Assembly (NCBI GenBank): GCA_025960445.1
Contig: JAICIT010000107.1
Coordinates: forward strand, 1 to 7,565
Direction of reading: 5' to 3'
Length of the DNA: 7,565 bases
From: Bradyrhizobium sp.
GTDB taxonomy: Bacteria; Pseudomonadota; Alphaproteobacteria; Rhizobiales; Xanthobacteraceae
Below, piece by piece: positions 1 through 6,080 of this stretch (the first letter of the stretch is position 1; each line of letters opens with the position of its first letter). Under the pieces are notes generated by a model. The model was not told the origin of the DNA. It was given only the letters and a program-made list of their open reading frames with translations, and did no database searches. The translations under genes were made by a program, and so were the position numbers.

Positions 1-98
1 CCCGTAAAGTCGGGCGCCTGCTGCTTGTCGCGAAGCGCCCCCCACATCCCGGCGTGAATGGCGGTCACAAACAACACAACAGCGACGACGGCGCGCAT
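1..98 (-). CDS. ndvB: Probable cyclic beta-glucan synthase NdvB, N-terminal fragment
   Basis: Only the first 32 codons are inside the window; the gene continues past base 1. The visible protein starts MRAVVAVVLFVTAIHAGMWG and goes on to a short polar stretch ending near QAPDFTG. This is a hydrophobic signal-anchor (about residues 3-20) followed by the start of a periplasmic region. The wording closely matches what I recall as the N-terminus of Bradyrhizobium NdvB-type proteins, which carry a GH17-like domain followed by a membrane glycosyltransferase family 2 domain and polymerise glucose from UDP-glucose into beta-(1->3),(1->6)-glucan. The neighbours ndvD and ndvC support this. No clear Shine-Dalgarno precedes the ATG, and no better in-frame start is evident nearby. 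The assignment rests on a short fragment plus context, so the catalytic domains cannot be confirmed here. Confidence 0.7.
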   Translation of the reverse strand, partial: MRAVVAVVLFVTAIHAGMWGALRDKQQAPDFT

Positions 99-129
99 CG
101 CAACTAAACCATACGGGGCCAAAATGGCA

Positions 130-147
130 GGGACGCGGATCCGTCCC
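130..147 (-). promoter_or_regulatory. Small hairpin in the predicted ndvB leader
   Basis: On either strand the bases form a 6-bp perfect GC-rich stem (GGGACG at 130-135 pairing with CGTCCC at 142-147) around a 6-base loop. On the minus strand it lies about 32 bases before the ndvB ATG and is followed within a few bases by a short T run (ATTTT). It could be a weak attenuator or terminator between ndvD and ndvB, or an accidental dyad. The T run is too short for a confident terminator. Confidence 0.25.
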
Positions 148-176
148 CGAGATCCGACCGAGTCAGCGGCAAATTG

Positions 177-204
177 AACATAGCTCTGCCACGCAATTTA
201 ACAA
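177..204 (-). promoter_or_regulatory. Candidate sigma-70-type promoter for ndvB
   Basis: Read on the minus strand there is TTGTTA (199-204) as a -35, a 16-base spacer, and TATGTT (177-182) as a -10. Each hexamer matches the consensus at four of six positions. Transcription would begin near base 170, leaving a leader of roughly 72 bases that contains the hairpin at 130-147. The gap 99-280 holds no gene that I can support, so a promoter here is plausible. The match is weak and ndvB could equally be read through from ndvD. Confidence 0.25.
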
Positions 205-280
205 CTCTTATGACGCCGTGGCGTTTTGAGGGCGTAAGCACTGGACGTTGATAAACGGCAGCTTGCGAGGGCAGCAACAG

Positions 281-856
281 CTATTTGGGAGAGGCCGGAG
301 CAGCGGCTGGTGCCGCGGGCTGTCCGGCGGGTGCGGGGGCGCCGCCTCCGGTCGTAGTTGCGGGCGCAGCAGCGGCGGCGGCCTGCGGTTGGACGGCCGG
401 GTTTATCCAGCAGGCGTGAACACGGCTGTTCAAGGTTTCGGCCACCTTCGGATCAATTTGGCCGCCAAACCTAGTCAGACAGCGAAAGGTCGCCTGAACG
501 TGACCGCCCGGACAGCCGAACCGGTCGTACAAATCAAGGTGCCGAAGCGCGGTATCGATGTCGTCCAGCCACATCAGGCGCACCACACGCCGTCCGAACC
601 ACACACATTCCGGGTTTCCGGCCGGACCGTTGATGGCTTGGGCTGCTTCAGCGAACTCGTCGGTCTTGCGCTGGTTGTCCTTGGCCGCTTCCGCCGACTG
701 GGCCGCACTAGCCGCAGCCGCTTTGCCGGACTGGTCCTGGGCCCTGCTATCGCCACTCTGGGCTGACGCAGCTGCCAACCCGATCAGCAACGCGAGGCCG
801 GAAATGGCGAAGTGGCGCAAAACCGCATTTTGAAGCTTAAGCACCCTTCGACTCAT
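281..856 (-). CDS. ndvD: Probable NdvD, exported accessory protein for cyclic beta-glucan synthesis
   Basis: The product is 191 residues from this start. Residues 1-32 read as a signal peptide or signal anchor: a basic start (MSRRVLKLQ), a hydrophobic core (ISGLALLIGLAAASA), and a likely cleavage after ASA. Residues 33-73 are Ala/Ser/Gln-rich. A compact core at about 74-151 contains four cysteines (84, 115, 126, 149), enough for two periplasmic disulfides. The tail from about residue 156 is low-complexity Ala/Pro/Gly. I see no enzyme motif. The position between ndvB and ndvC matches B. japonicum ndvD, which I recall as a third gene needed for beta-glucan synthesis in vivo but probably not a structural synthase; the published product was somewhat larger (about 26 kDa) with one membrane segment. 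The ATG at 856 is preferred because GGGGAC lies just upstream and it gives a cleaner signal peptide. An in-frame ATG at 883 would add nine residues and cannot be excluded. Confidence 0.7.
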   Translation of the reverse strand: MSRRVLKLQNAVLRHFAISGLALLIGLAAASAQSGDSRAQDQSGKAAAASAAQSAEAAKDNQRKTDEFAEAAQAINGPAGNPECVWFGRRVVRLMWLDDIDTALRHLDLYDRFGCPGGHVQATFRCLTRFGGQIDPKVAETLNSRVHACWINPAVQPQAAAAAAPATTTGGGAPAPAGQPAAPAAAPASPK

Positions 857-956
857 AAAGTCCCCGACCGGCTCTGGGCCCATTCACAAACTCGTTGATG
901 CCGTCCAAATAGGTCTCCAATGCGGCGGAGGCATCTGGTCGAATCCCATGACGGAC

Positions 957-985
957 ATTTAGGTTTTTGTCCAGCAAACTCACAA
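957..985 (-). promoter_or_regulatory. Weak candidate promoter for ndvD in the ndvD/ndvC divergent region
   Basis: The 237-bp gap 857-1093 separates divergent genes and should hold promoters for both. On the minus strand, TTGTGA (980-985), a 17-base spacer and CTAAAT (957-962) is the best sigma-70-like arrangement I found. It would give a leader of about 94 bases before the ATG at 856. The -35 matches at four positions and the -10 at only three. I could not pick a convincing plus-strand promoter for ndvC. A minus-strand reading frame across 837-1067 has no recognisable protein character and is not called. Confidence 0.2.
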
Positions 986-1093
986 CTTTATCGCGTCGTG
1001 GTAAAGCCGCCAGAAGCAAACGAAAACGATTGCGCCTATCCTGCTCTTGGCAGAGGCGCGGGGACAAGCTAATCGACGATCCCAGCCCGAAGG

Positions 1094-2719
1094 ATGGAAC
1101 CGATTTCTTTTCGTACGCCGCTGGCGCTTCTCCTCATTTCGCTCAGTGCGATTGCCGCGGTGTGGTGGTGGCTGGCCATGCCGATCACGCTGGCGCGTGC
1201 CCCGATCGATCCTAATGCCAAGCTGATGTGTGTGTCCTATGCACCCTTCCGGGGCGCTCAGACGCCGCTGTCGCCGACAACGCATGTCAGCGCGGAGGAG
1301 ATCGCTCAGGACCTCGAACAGCTCGCCAAGATAACCGATTGCGTGCGCACCTATTCGATCGAAAACGGCCTGGATCAGGTCCCCGAGCTAGCGGGCAAGG
1401 CTGGCCTGAAGGTGATCCAGGGGATTTGGCTCGGCAGCAATCGATTGAAGAACCTTGCGCAGATTGCCACCGTTGTCCACCTTGCGAAGGAATTCCCCGA
1501 CGTCATCACGTCCGTCGTGGTCGGCAACGAGGTGCTGTTGCGCGGCGAGATGACGACCGCCGATCTCGCCGCGACCATCCGCTCGGTCAAAGCACAGCTC
1601 GCCGTTCCCGTTACCTATGCCGATGTTTGGGAATACTGGCTGCGTAATCGGGAAATTTACGAGGCGGTAGATTTTGTAACCATTCACATCCTGCCTTACT
1701 GGGAGGATTTTCCGATCCGCGCCAAACATGCCGCGGCGCATGTCGACGATATCCGCCGCAGGATGGCCGTGGCATTTCCAGGCAAGGAGATTCTGATCGG
1801 CGAGACGGGCTGGCCGAGCGAGGGACGCATGCGGGAGGGAGCACTACCCTCACGCACCAACCAGGCCCGAGTTGTCTCGGAGATCCTTGAGTTGGCAAAA
1901 CGGGAAAATTTTCGCGTCAACCTCATCGAAGCGTATGACCAGCCGTGGAAGCGCGAGCTTGAGGGCACGGTAGGCGGCTATTGGGGACTGTTCGATTCAG
2001 GGCGGCGCGCGGTGAAATATCCCCCCGGAATTCCCGTCAGCAATTATCCAGCGTGGAAGCTGCAGATGGCATGCGGGATGGCGCTCTCCATCTTGGTGTT
2101 CGGCGTCGGCTGGTTGACCTTGCGCCGCAGGCCTTGGAAGCCTCGGCTGGCGTCCTGGATAGCTGTGGGAATTTACGCCACCACGGCCGGAAGCCTGCTC
2201 GGCGTTGCAGCCGACAAGGTGTTCTATGAGAGCTACGGCGTAGCTGGGTGGCTCGGTTGGGGCGCGCTGCTGCTAGCCGCTATTTCCTCACCCTTATTGT
2301 GCGCCAACGCATTGATGGCGGGCCGGGCGCTGCCGACGTTTCTCGAACTGTTGGGCCCGAAACCCGGGCGAACGCGATCGGGGCTAACCGTCATCCTTGG
2401 AGTGGTGTTGGCGATTGCCGTGTTGATCGGCTCCGAAACTGCGCTTGGGCTCGTATTCGACCCGCGCTATCGCGATTTTCCATTTGCCGCGCTGACAATG
2501 GCCGTGGTGCCGTTCTCGATCCTGACGCTGCTTAACCGCCCGAAGGACGGGGTCAGGCCATTGGCCGAGGCGGTCTTTGCCGGGCTGCTCGCCGGTGCGG
2601 CGCTCTACACTCTGTTTAACGAAGGCAAGGACAACTGGCAGTCGCTCTGGACCTGCGCGATTTATCTGCTGCTCGCCTTTACGCTGTGGCAGGGGCGGGC
2701 CGTGCAAATCCCAGAATGA
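1094..2719 (+). CDS. ndvC: NdvC, GH17-domain membrane protein of beta-(1->6)-linked glucan synthesis
   Basis: The 541-residue product has an N-terminal membrane anchor (about 10-28), a periplasmic GH17-type domain (about 43-310) and a C-terminal block of six or seven hydrophobic helices (about 323-533). GH17 hallmarks are clear: VVVGNEVLLR with the acid/base glutamate E146, and IGETGWPS with the nucleophile glutamate E237, plus HILPYWEDF (198-206) and EAYDQPWK (279-286). Family members cleave or transglycosylate beta-1,3-glucan. In B. japonicum, I recall that an ndvC mutant makes glucan lacking beta-(1->6) linkages, so the likely job is transferring or branching the glucan in the periplasm. 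The length (about 60 kDa) fits NdvC. It is divergent from ndvD and overlaps the next gene tail to tail. The ATG is the only credible start after an in-frame TAA at 1070. A GAAGG sits directly against it, which is unusually close for a ribosome binding site. Confidence 0.88.
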   Translation: MEPISFRTPLALLLISLSAIAAVWWWLAMPITLARAPIDPNAKLMCVSYAPFRGAQTPLSPTTHVSAEEIAQDLEQLAKITDCVRTYSIENGLDQVPELAGKAGLKVIQGIWLGSNRLKNLAQIATVVHLAKEFPDVITSVVVGNEVLLRGEMTTADLAATIRSVKAQLAVPVTYADVWEYWLRNREIYEAVDFVTIHILPYWEDFPIRAKHAAAHVDDIRRRMAVAFPGKEILIGETGWPSEGRMREGALPSRTNQARVVSEILELAKRENFRVNLIEAYDQPWKRELEGTVGGYWGLFDSGRRAVKYPPGIPVSNYPAWKLQMACGMALSILVFGVGWLTLRRRPWKPRLASWIAVGIYATTAGSLLGVAADKVFYESYGVAGWLGWGALLLAAISSPLLCANALMAGRALPTFLELLGPKPGRTRSGLTVILGVVLAIAVLIGSETALGLVFDPRYRDFPFAALTMAVVPFSILTLLNRPKDGVRPLAEAVFAGLLAGAALYTLFNEGKDNWQSLWTCAIYLLLAFTLWQGRAVQIPE

Positions 2720-3059
2720 GCAGGCCTATTGCGAGGCCTGAGAGCACGACATTGTAAAGTACGATACCAAATCCGGCGGCGATCAGGCCGCCCGTCAGTA
2801 AAACGATCGACGGCCGGATAACATGAAGTGCGGCGATCATCAGCGCGACGACGCCGAACACTGAATTGCGAAACAGGTAGGTCACGAGAATCCTTGTCTT
2901 GCAGAGCATCGTCTGCAAGCCGGCGTCACAAGCCAGCGCGACCGTCGAGAACTCGATCGCAAAATAGCGCAGATACAGCGCGTAACCGACGCTCAAAAAG
3001 CCGACCACCAGCAGCCATTGCACCTGATAAGGCGTCAGTCGAAAAGGAGCTTTCTTCAT
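2679..3059 (-). CDS. Small membrane protein, possibly VKOR-related but lacking CXXC
   Basis: The 126-residue product is almost entirely hydrophobic, with about four membrane helices (roughly 13-31, 66-82, 83-102, 104-119) after a basic start (MKKAPFRLTP). I do not recognise an annotated family with certainty. It resembles, from memory, vitamin K epoxide reductase (VKOR) proteins in order and spacing. There is YALYLRY at the end of helix 1, a CDAG...C loop with cysteines at 44 and 53, an NSVFG motif at 65-69, and VLYN at 100-103 where VKORC1 has VLYD. In VKOR the redox CXXC follows two residues after VLYD; here that slot (105-108) reads VLSG. The loop between the cysteines and NSVFG is also much shorter than in VKOR. 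A redox function is therefore doubtful. The gene ends inside ndvC on the opposite strand (41-bp overlap) and lies 102 bp downstream of the SPOR-like gene, co-directional with it. No clear Shine-Dalgarno is visible. Confidence 0.75.
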   Translation of the reverse strand: MKKAPFRLTPYQVQWLLVVGFLSVGYALYLRYFAIEFSTVALACDAGLQTMLCKTRILVTYLFRNSVFGVVALMIAALHVIRPSIVLLTGGLIAAGFGIVLYNVVLSGLAIGLLILGFARPAPATA

Positions 3060-3161
3060 TCGGCGAATATGGTCGGGAATCCCGGGCGGGACAAGGCGGG
3101 GAAGGGTAGCGGCCAGTGCTTGCCGAATAGCGTGTCGAAATCAGCTAAACTCCGCCGGGCA

Positions 3162-4421
3162 CTACTTCCGGCCGAAAAACGTGGAAATCGTTGCGGGCGG
3201 GGGATCTGGCTTCTTGACGGGTTCTTCGACGGCCACGTGTTTCGTGCTGTTGCGCCACTGGCCTGATCGATGGCCGGAAGCTGACTTGGTGGCGGCCGGA
3301 TCATCTGCATTGATGGCGAGGCGTTGACCGTCAAATACCGCAGTCTCGCAGGGCCGTTCGTTGGCCACCATGGCCGCGCATATTTTCGCCGCCGCCGCCG
3401 CATCGGTAAGCGGCCCCGCGACCAACCGCAACTGCATGCCGGGGCCGTTGCTGTTTTCTTTGATCACGATAATCGGCCGCAACGTCGCCAGAGCCGCGTT
3501 CGACCTCGACTTCAGAAGCCCGCGCCAGAGTGCGCGCAAGCCATTGACCGAATTCGCCCCGCCCACGTCGACGCCGAATTCGGTGCGCTGGACCGCAAGC
3601 TGAGTGGGGCTCGGTGGGGAAGCATCCGCTTCCGCCTCATCCGCAGGGCCGCTCGCTGCCATGATTTCCGGCTTTGGCGTCAGTTCCGGCTTTGGTGTCG
3701 GCCGGGTCGCTTTTGCGGCCTTGTCGGATTCGATCGATTTTCCAGCCGCGGAATCGGGTGGTCCGATGACTGATTTGGGAGTAACGCTCGTCGTCGGCGC
3801 CGCTAGCGGCGCGGCTGATATTTTTGGTGCAAGTGACGATATGACCACGGGGGCTTGCTCTGCTGGCGTGGCGGGCTCTGCCTTCTCACCTGTTTTCGTT
3901 GCGTCGGCTGTCTTCGCTAGCGTCGCTACAGGCGAGACGACCGGCGCGGCTGCCTGAGCTTGCGCGCTCGGCTGCGGCGGCTCTGCAGTCGCGATCGCAG
4001 AGGGCGGAGCGGGGTGCGGTGATGCCGTAGCCATATTCTGCTTCGCAATCGCGCCGGTCACGGACTCGAGCCCCTGTTCCAGCGCGCTCACGCGGTAGTA
4101 CAGCCGATCGCGATCGCCATTGAGCGTATCGATCGCGGATGCCAGCCGACGACGCTCGCTTTGGCTCTCCTTGGCAATTGACTGGATCTGCTGTTCCTGC
4201 CGAGCCAGATCGACGGAAGCAACCTGATCGCGACGCAGGGCAATCGAGGAATGGCTGGCGTAAACCGCCAGAACGACCGCTCCAATTGAGGCGCCGGCCC
4301 ACAAGCCCAGCCGCCATGTCGCGCGCCGGTCGAAAACGTCCTCGTCTGCCAGAAATCCCGACATAAAGCCGGTATTTTCGGGTTCAAAGCTGGCGGCCCG
4401 CCTCTCGGGATTCTTTGCCAT
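3162..4421 (-). CDS. SPOR-like domain protein, single-pass inner-membrane envelope protein
   Basis: The 419-residue product has a charged cytoplasmic start (1-35), one membrane helix (about 37-56), a heptad-like coiled-coil candidate (about 66-125), a long Ala/Pro/Thr-rich linker (about 130-275), and a SPOR-like module at about 276-368. The module includes GMQLRLVAGPLTDAAAAAKI (328-347), cysteines at 348 and 358, and AVFDGQRLAI (361-370). SPOR domains bind glycan strands stripped of stem peptides, typically at division sites, so a periplasmic peptidoglycan-binding role is likely. About 50 Pro/Lys-rich residues follow the domain and end in FFGRK, whereas SPOR domains more often close the protein. 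The gene is divergent from glmU (171-bp gap) and sits upstream of the small membrane gene on the same strand. No strong Shine-Dalgarno precedes the ATG. FtsN is the best-known SPOR protein with this general architecture, but I do not claim this is FtsN. Confidence 0.78.
   Translation of the reverse strand: MAKNPERRAASFEPENTGFMSGFLADEDVFDRRATWRLGLWAGASIGAVVLAVYASHSSIALRRDQVASVDLARQEQQIQSIAKESQSERRRLASAIDTLNGDRDRLYYRVSALEQGLESVTGAIAKQNMATASPHPAPPSAIATAEPPQPSAQAQAAAPVVSPVATLAKTADATKTGEKAEPATPAEQAPVVISSLAPKISAAPLAAPTTSVTPKSVIGPPDSAAGKSIESDKAAKATRPTPKPELTPKPEIMAASGPADEAEADASPPSPTQLAVQRTEFGVDVGGANSVNGLRALWRGLLKSRSNAALATLRPIIVIKENSNGPGMQLRLVAGPLTDAAAAAKICAAMVANERPCETAVFDGQRLAINADDPAATKSASGHRSGQWRNSTKHVAVEEPVKKPDPPPATISTFFGRK
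3666..3701. repeat. Two-copy 18-bp in-frame tandem repeat
   Basis: Copies at 3666-3683 and 3684-3701 share 16 of 18 bases. Because 18 is a multiple of three, the repeat duplicates six residues in the linker of the SPOR-like protein: TPKPEL (242-247) then TPKPEI (248-253). It lengthens a Pro/Lys-rich spacer and is a likely slippage site for length variation between strains. Confidence 0.75.
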
Positions 4422-4429
4422 AACGAAGT

Positions 4430-4451
4430 CTGCGGCCCCCCTGCGGCCCCA
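4430..4451. repeat. Two-copy 11-bp tandem repeat in the SPOR/glmU gap
   Basis: CTGCGGCCCCC at 4430-4440 is followed at once by CTGCGGCCCCA at 4441-4451, with one mismatch at the last base. It lies just upstream of the SPOR-like gene start on the minus strand. No function can be assigned; it may be a chance slippage duplication. Confidence 0.6.
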
Positions 4452-4471
4452 CCCGAATCACCCGCCAAACA

Positions 4472-4500
4472 TTAACAGGAATTCCGCCGCAATTTTAAAT
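4472..4500 (+). promoter_or_regulatory. Candidate sigma-70 promoter for glmU
   Basis: TTAACA (4472-4477) matches the -35 consensus at five of six bases. It is followed by an ideal 17-base spacer and TTAAAT (4495-4500), which matches the -10 at four of six. Transcription would start near 4507, about 85 bases before the glmU ATG. This is the best promoter-like pair in the window. The -10 lies within the dyad at 4484-4506. Confidence 0.5.
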
Positions 4501-4506
4501 CGGCGG
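4484..4506. promoter_or_regulatory. Inverted repeat overlapping the predicted glmU -10
   Basis: CCGCCG at 4484-4489 is the exact complement of CGGCGG at 4501-4506. The A/T-rich centre is itself nearly symmetrical (ATTT, T, AAAT). The dyad covers the end of the spacer and the whole predicted -10 between the divergent SPOR-like gene and glmU. That placement suits an operator for a dimeric repressor, although the dyad could also be an incidental hairpin. No trans-acting partner is visible in the window. Confidence 0.35.
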
Positions 4507-4592
4507 ACTACCGAAGCGCAAACGGGTTTCCATGAGTCGCCAAAACCCTCTATGAGAGCGGCCGGACACCCCTGGGGAAGCAAGGGATTCGG

Positions 4593-5951
4593 ATGACCGT
4601 TCGGTCCAGCCTTACGATCGTGCTCGCCGCGGGTGAGGGCACGCGCATGCAGTCCTCGATGCCCAAGGTGCTGCATCCGCTCGCTGGACAATCGCTGCTG
4701 GCACATGTTTTGGATGCAGCTCCACACGGGGCTGACGCCGCATTGGCCGTGGTCATCGGGCCGCAGCACGAGGCGGTCGCGGCAGAAGTCAAACGTGTGC
4801 GTCCGGATGCGGCGACGGTTGTGCAGGGCGAGCGGCTCGGCACCGCCCACGCCGTGCTGGCGGCGCGCGATGCGATCGCCCGCGGCGCCGATGACCTGCT
4901 CGTCGTGTTCGGCGACACGCCGCTGATATCAGCTGCGACGTTCCAACGTCTTCGCGCGGCGCTTGAGGAGGGTGCAAGCCTTGCCGTGCTCGGATTTCGC
5001 GCGGCCGATCCCACCGGGTACGGCCGACTGCTGGTGAAAGGAAGCCGACTGGCGGCCATTCGAGAAGAGGGTGATGCAACTGCTGAGGAACGTGCGATCC
5101 GACTTTGCAACGCCGGCGTTATGGCTTTTGACGGGCGCAAAGCGCTGGCGATGATCGAAAAAATCGGCAGTTCCAACAGCAAGGGCGAGTATTATCTAAC
5201 CGATGTGGTGGGCATCGTCAGGGATCTGGGATTGGAGGCGGTTGTGATCGAGACCAGCGAGGACGAAGTGCGCGGCATCAACACCAAGGCCCAACTGGCC
5301 GAAGCCGAGAAGGTCATGCAGGCACGCTTGCGCAAGGCGGCGCTTGAGGCGGGCGTCACCATGATTGCGCCCGATACGGTCTACCTCGCTGCCGATACGA
5401 GGTTCGGCAAGGACGTCACGATCGAACCGTTCGTGGTGATCGGTCCCGGCGTCGCGATATCGGATGGCGCCGTCATTCATTCGTTCTCTCATATCGTGCA
5501 GTCATCGATCGGCAAGAACGCTTCCGTCGGTCCCTATGCGCGCCTGCGGCCAGGCGCCTCGCTCGGCGACGGCGCGCGGGTCGGCAACTTCGTCGAGATC
5601 AAGGCCGCGACATTGGAGCCCGGCGTCAAGGTCAACCATCTCAGCTACATCGGCGACGCCCATGTCGGATCGAATGCCAACATTGGCGCTGGCACCATTA
5701 CCTGCAACTATGACGGCTTTGGCAAGCACAAGACCGAGATCGGCCAGGGCGCCTTCATCGGCACCAATTCGTCACTGGTGGCGCCGGTCAAAATCGGCAG
5801 CCGCGCCTATATCGGTTCAGGGTCGGTGATCACCCGCGACGTGCCTGAGGATGCGCTAGCCCTCGAGCGCAGCGAGCAGACCAATCGTGAGGGCGGGGCC
5901 AAGCGATATCGCGAGATGAAAACGCGTGGCAAGCCGCCCAAAGCGGGTTGA
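4593..5951 (+). CDS. glmU: GlmU, bifunctional GlcN-1-P acetyltransferase / GlcNAc-1-P uridyltransferase
   Basis: GlmU makes the last two steps to UDP-GlcNAc in the cytoplasm: acetyl transfer to glucosamine-1-phosphate, then uridylyl transfer from UTP. The 452 residues match the family length (E. coli has 456). The N-terminal uridyltransferase domain (about 1-235) shows LAAGEGTRM (11-19) with K25, [10 protein letters not shown] (78-87), GDTPL (107-111) with Mg-binding D108, and N230. The C-terminal left-handed beta-helix (about 257-440) has hexapeptide repeats and the acetyltransferase residues R319, K337, H349 and N372. These equal E. coli R333, K351, H363 and N386 with a constant offset of 14, so both active sites look intact. 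The ATG is preceded by AAGGGA (4582-4587) at five bases' spacing, which fixes the start. glmS follows 129 bp downstream on the same strand. Confidence 0.97.
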   Translation: MTVRSSLTIVLAAGEGTRMQSSMPKVLHPLAGQSLLAHVLDAAPHGADAALAVVIGPQHEAVAAEVKRVRPDAATVVQGERLGTAHAVLAARDAIARGADDLLVVFGDTPLISAATFQRLRAALEEGASLAVLGFRAADPTGYGRLLVKGSRLAAIREEGDATAEERAIRLCNAGVMAFDGRKALAMIEKIGSSNSKGEYYLTDVVGIVRDLGLEAVVIETSEDEVRGINTKAQLAEAEKVMQARLRKAALEAGVTMIAPDTVYLAADTRFGKDVTIEPFVVIGPGVAISDGAVIHSFSHIVQSSIGKNASVGPYARLRPGASLGDGARVGNFVEIKAATLEPGVKVNHLSYIGDAHVGSNANIGAGTITCNYDGFGKHKTEIGQGAFIGTNSSLVAPVKIGSRAYIGSGSVITRDVPEDALALERSEQTNREGGAKRYREMKTRGKPPKAG

Positions 5952-5962
5952 ACGGAAAGCTT

Positions 5963-5981
5963 GTTAAGCTTGCGGCTTAAC
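5963..5981 (+). terminator. Weak hairpin in the glmU-glmS gap
   Basis: GTTAAGC (5963-5969) pairs perfectly with GCTTAAC (5975-5981) around a five-base loop, 11 bases after the glmU stop codon. It is A/T-rich and not followed by a T run, so it is a poor intrinsic terminator. It may act as a 3' stabilising hairpin, a partial terminator or a processing site between the two genes. Confidence 0.3.
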
Positions 5982-6001
5982 GCTGTTTCAATCGGCAATA
6001 A

Positions 6002-6030
6002 TTATTGAGTATCAGGCGATCTGCTATTCT
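6002..6030 (+). promoter_or_regulatory. Weak candidate promoter for glmS
   Basis: TATTCT (6025-6030) matches the -10 consensus at four of six bases and sits 17 bases after TTATTG (6002-6007), a poor -35. Transcription would start near 6037, about 44 bases before the glmS ATG. The A/T-rich stretch around it differs from the flanking coding sequence. If real, glmS could be expressed independently of glmU. I see nothing resembling the glmS ribozyme, and the leader would be too short for one. Confidence 0.25.
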
Positions 6031-6080
6031 CGTTAAGAGATGCGTGCGCTCTTGCCGTTTAACTGGAGATATTAATCCGC

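Noticed and set aside
211..227. Hairpin ACGC/GCGT followed by TTTT in the ndvD-ndvB gap
   Set aside because: The stem is only four bases with a four-base loop, and the T run lies on the strand opposite to transcription of both flanking genes.
248..766. Plus-strand 172-residue reading frame opposite ndvD
   Set aside because: It is Gly/Arg/Ser-rich with no domain character, and lies entirely antisense to a frame with a signal peptide and a compact cysteine-containing core. It is a high-GC shadow.
967..994. Plus-strand promoter for ndvC (TTGTCC with a downstream TATCGC)
   Set aside because: The -10 matches at only three bases, no better than background.
837..1067. Minus-strand 76-residue reading frame in the ndvD/ndvC gap
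   Set aside because: It has no recognisable motif, overlaps the ndvD start in another frame and has an Arg-rich composition typical of chance frames. I could not support it as a gene or a remnant.
3324..3957. Plus-strand frames (3324-3773, 3604-3957) opposite the SPOR-like gene
   Set aside because: One is Arg-rich and the other Ala/Gly/Ser-rich low complexity. Both are explained by the antisense of the SPOR-like gene and its Ala/Pro linker.
4550..5182. Minus-strand 210-residue frame opposite the glmU start
   Set aside because: It is Ser/Ala/Arg-rich without motifs, and glmU on the plus strand is certain from its catalytic residues.
5952..6080. glmS ribozyme or riboswitch upstream of glmS
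   Set aside because: The 129-bp gap shows only a 7-bp hairpin and an A/T-rich promoter-like patch. The ribozyme class is known mainly from Firmicutes and nothing here resembles its core.
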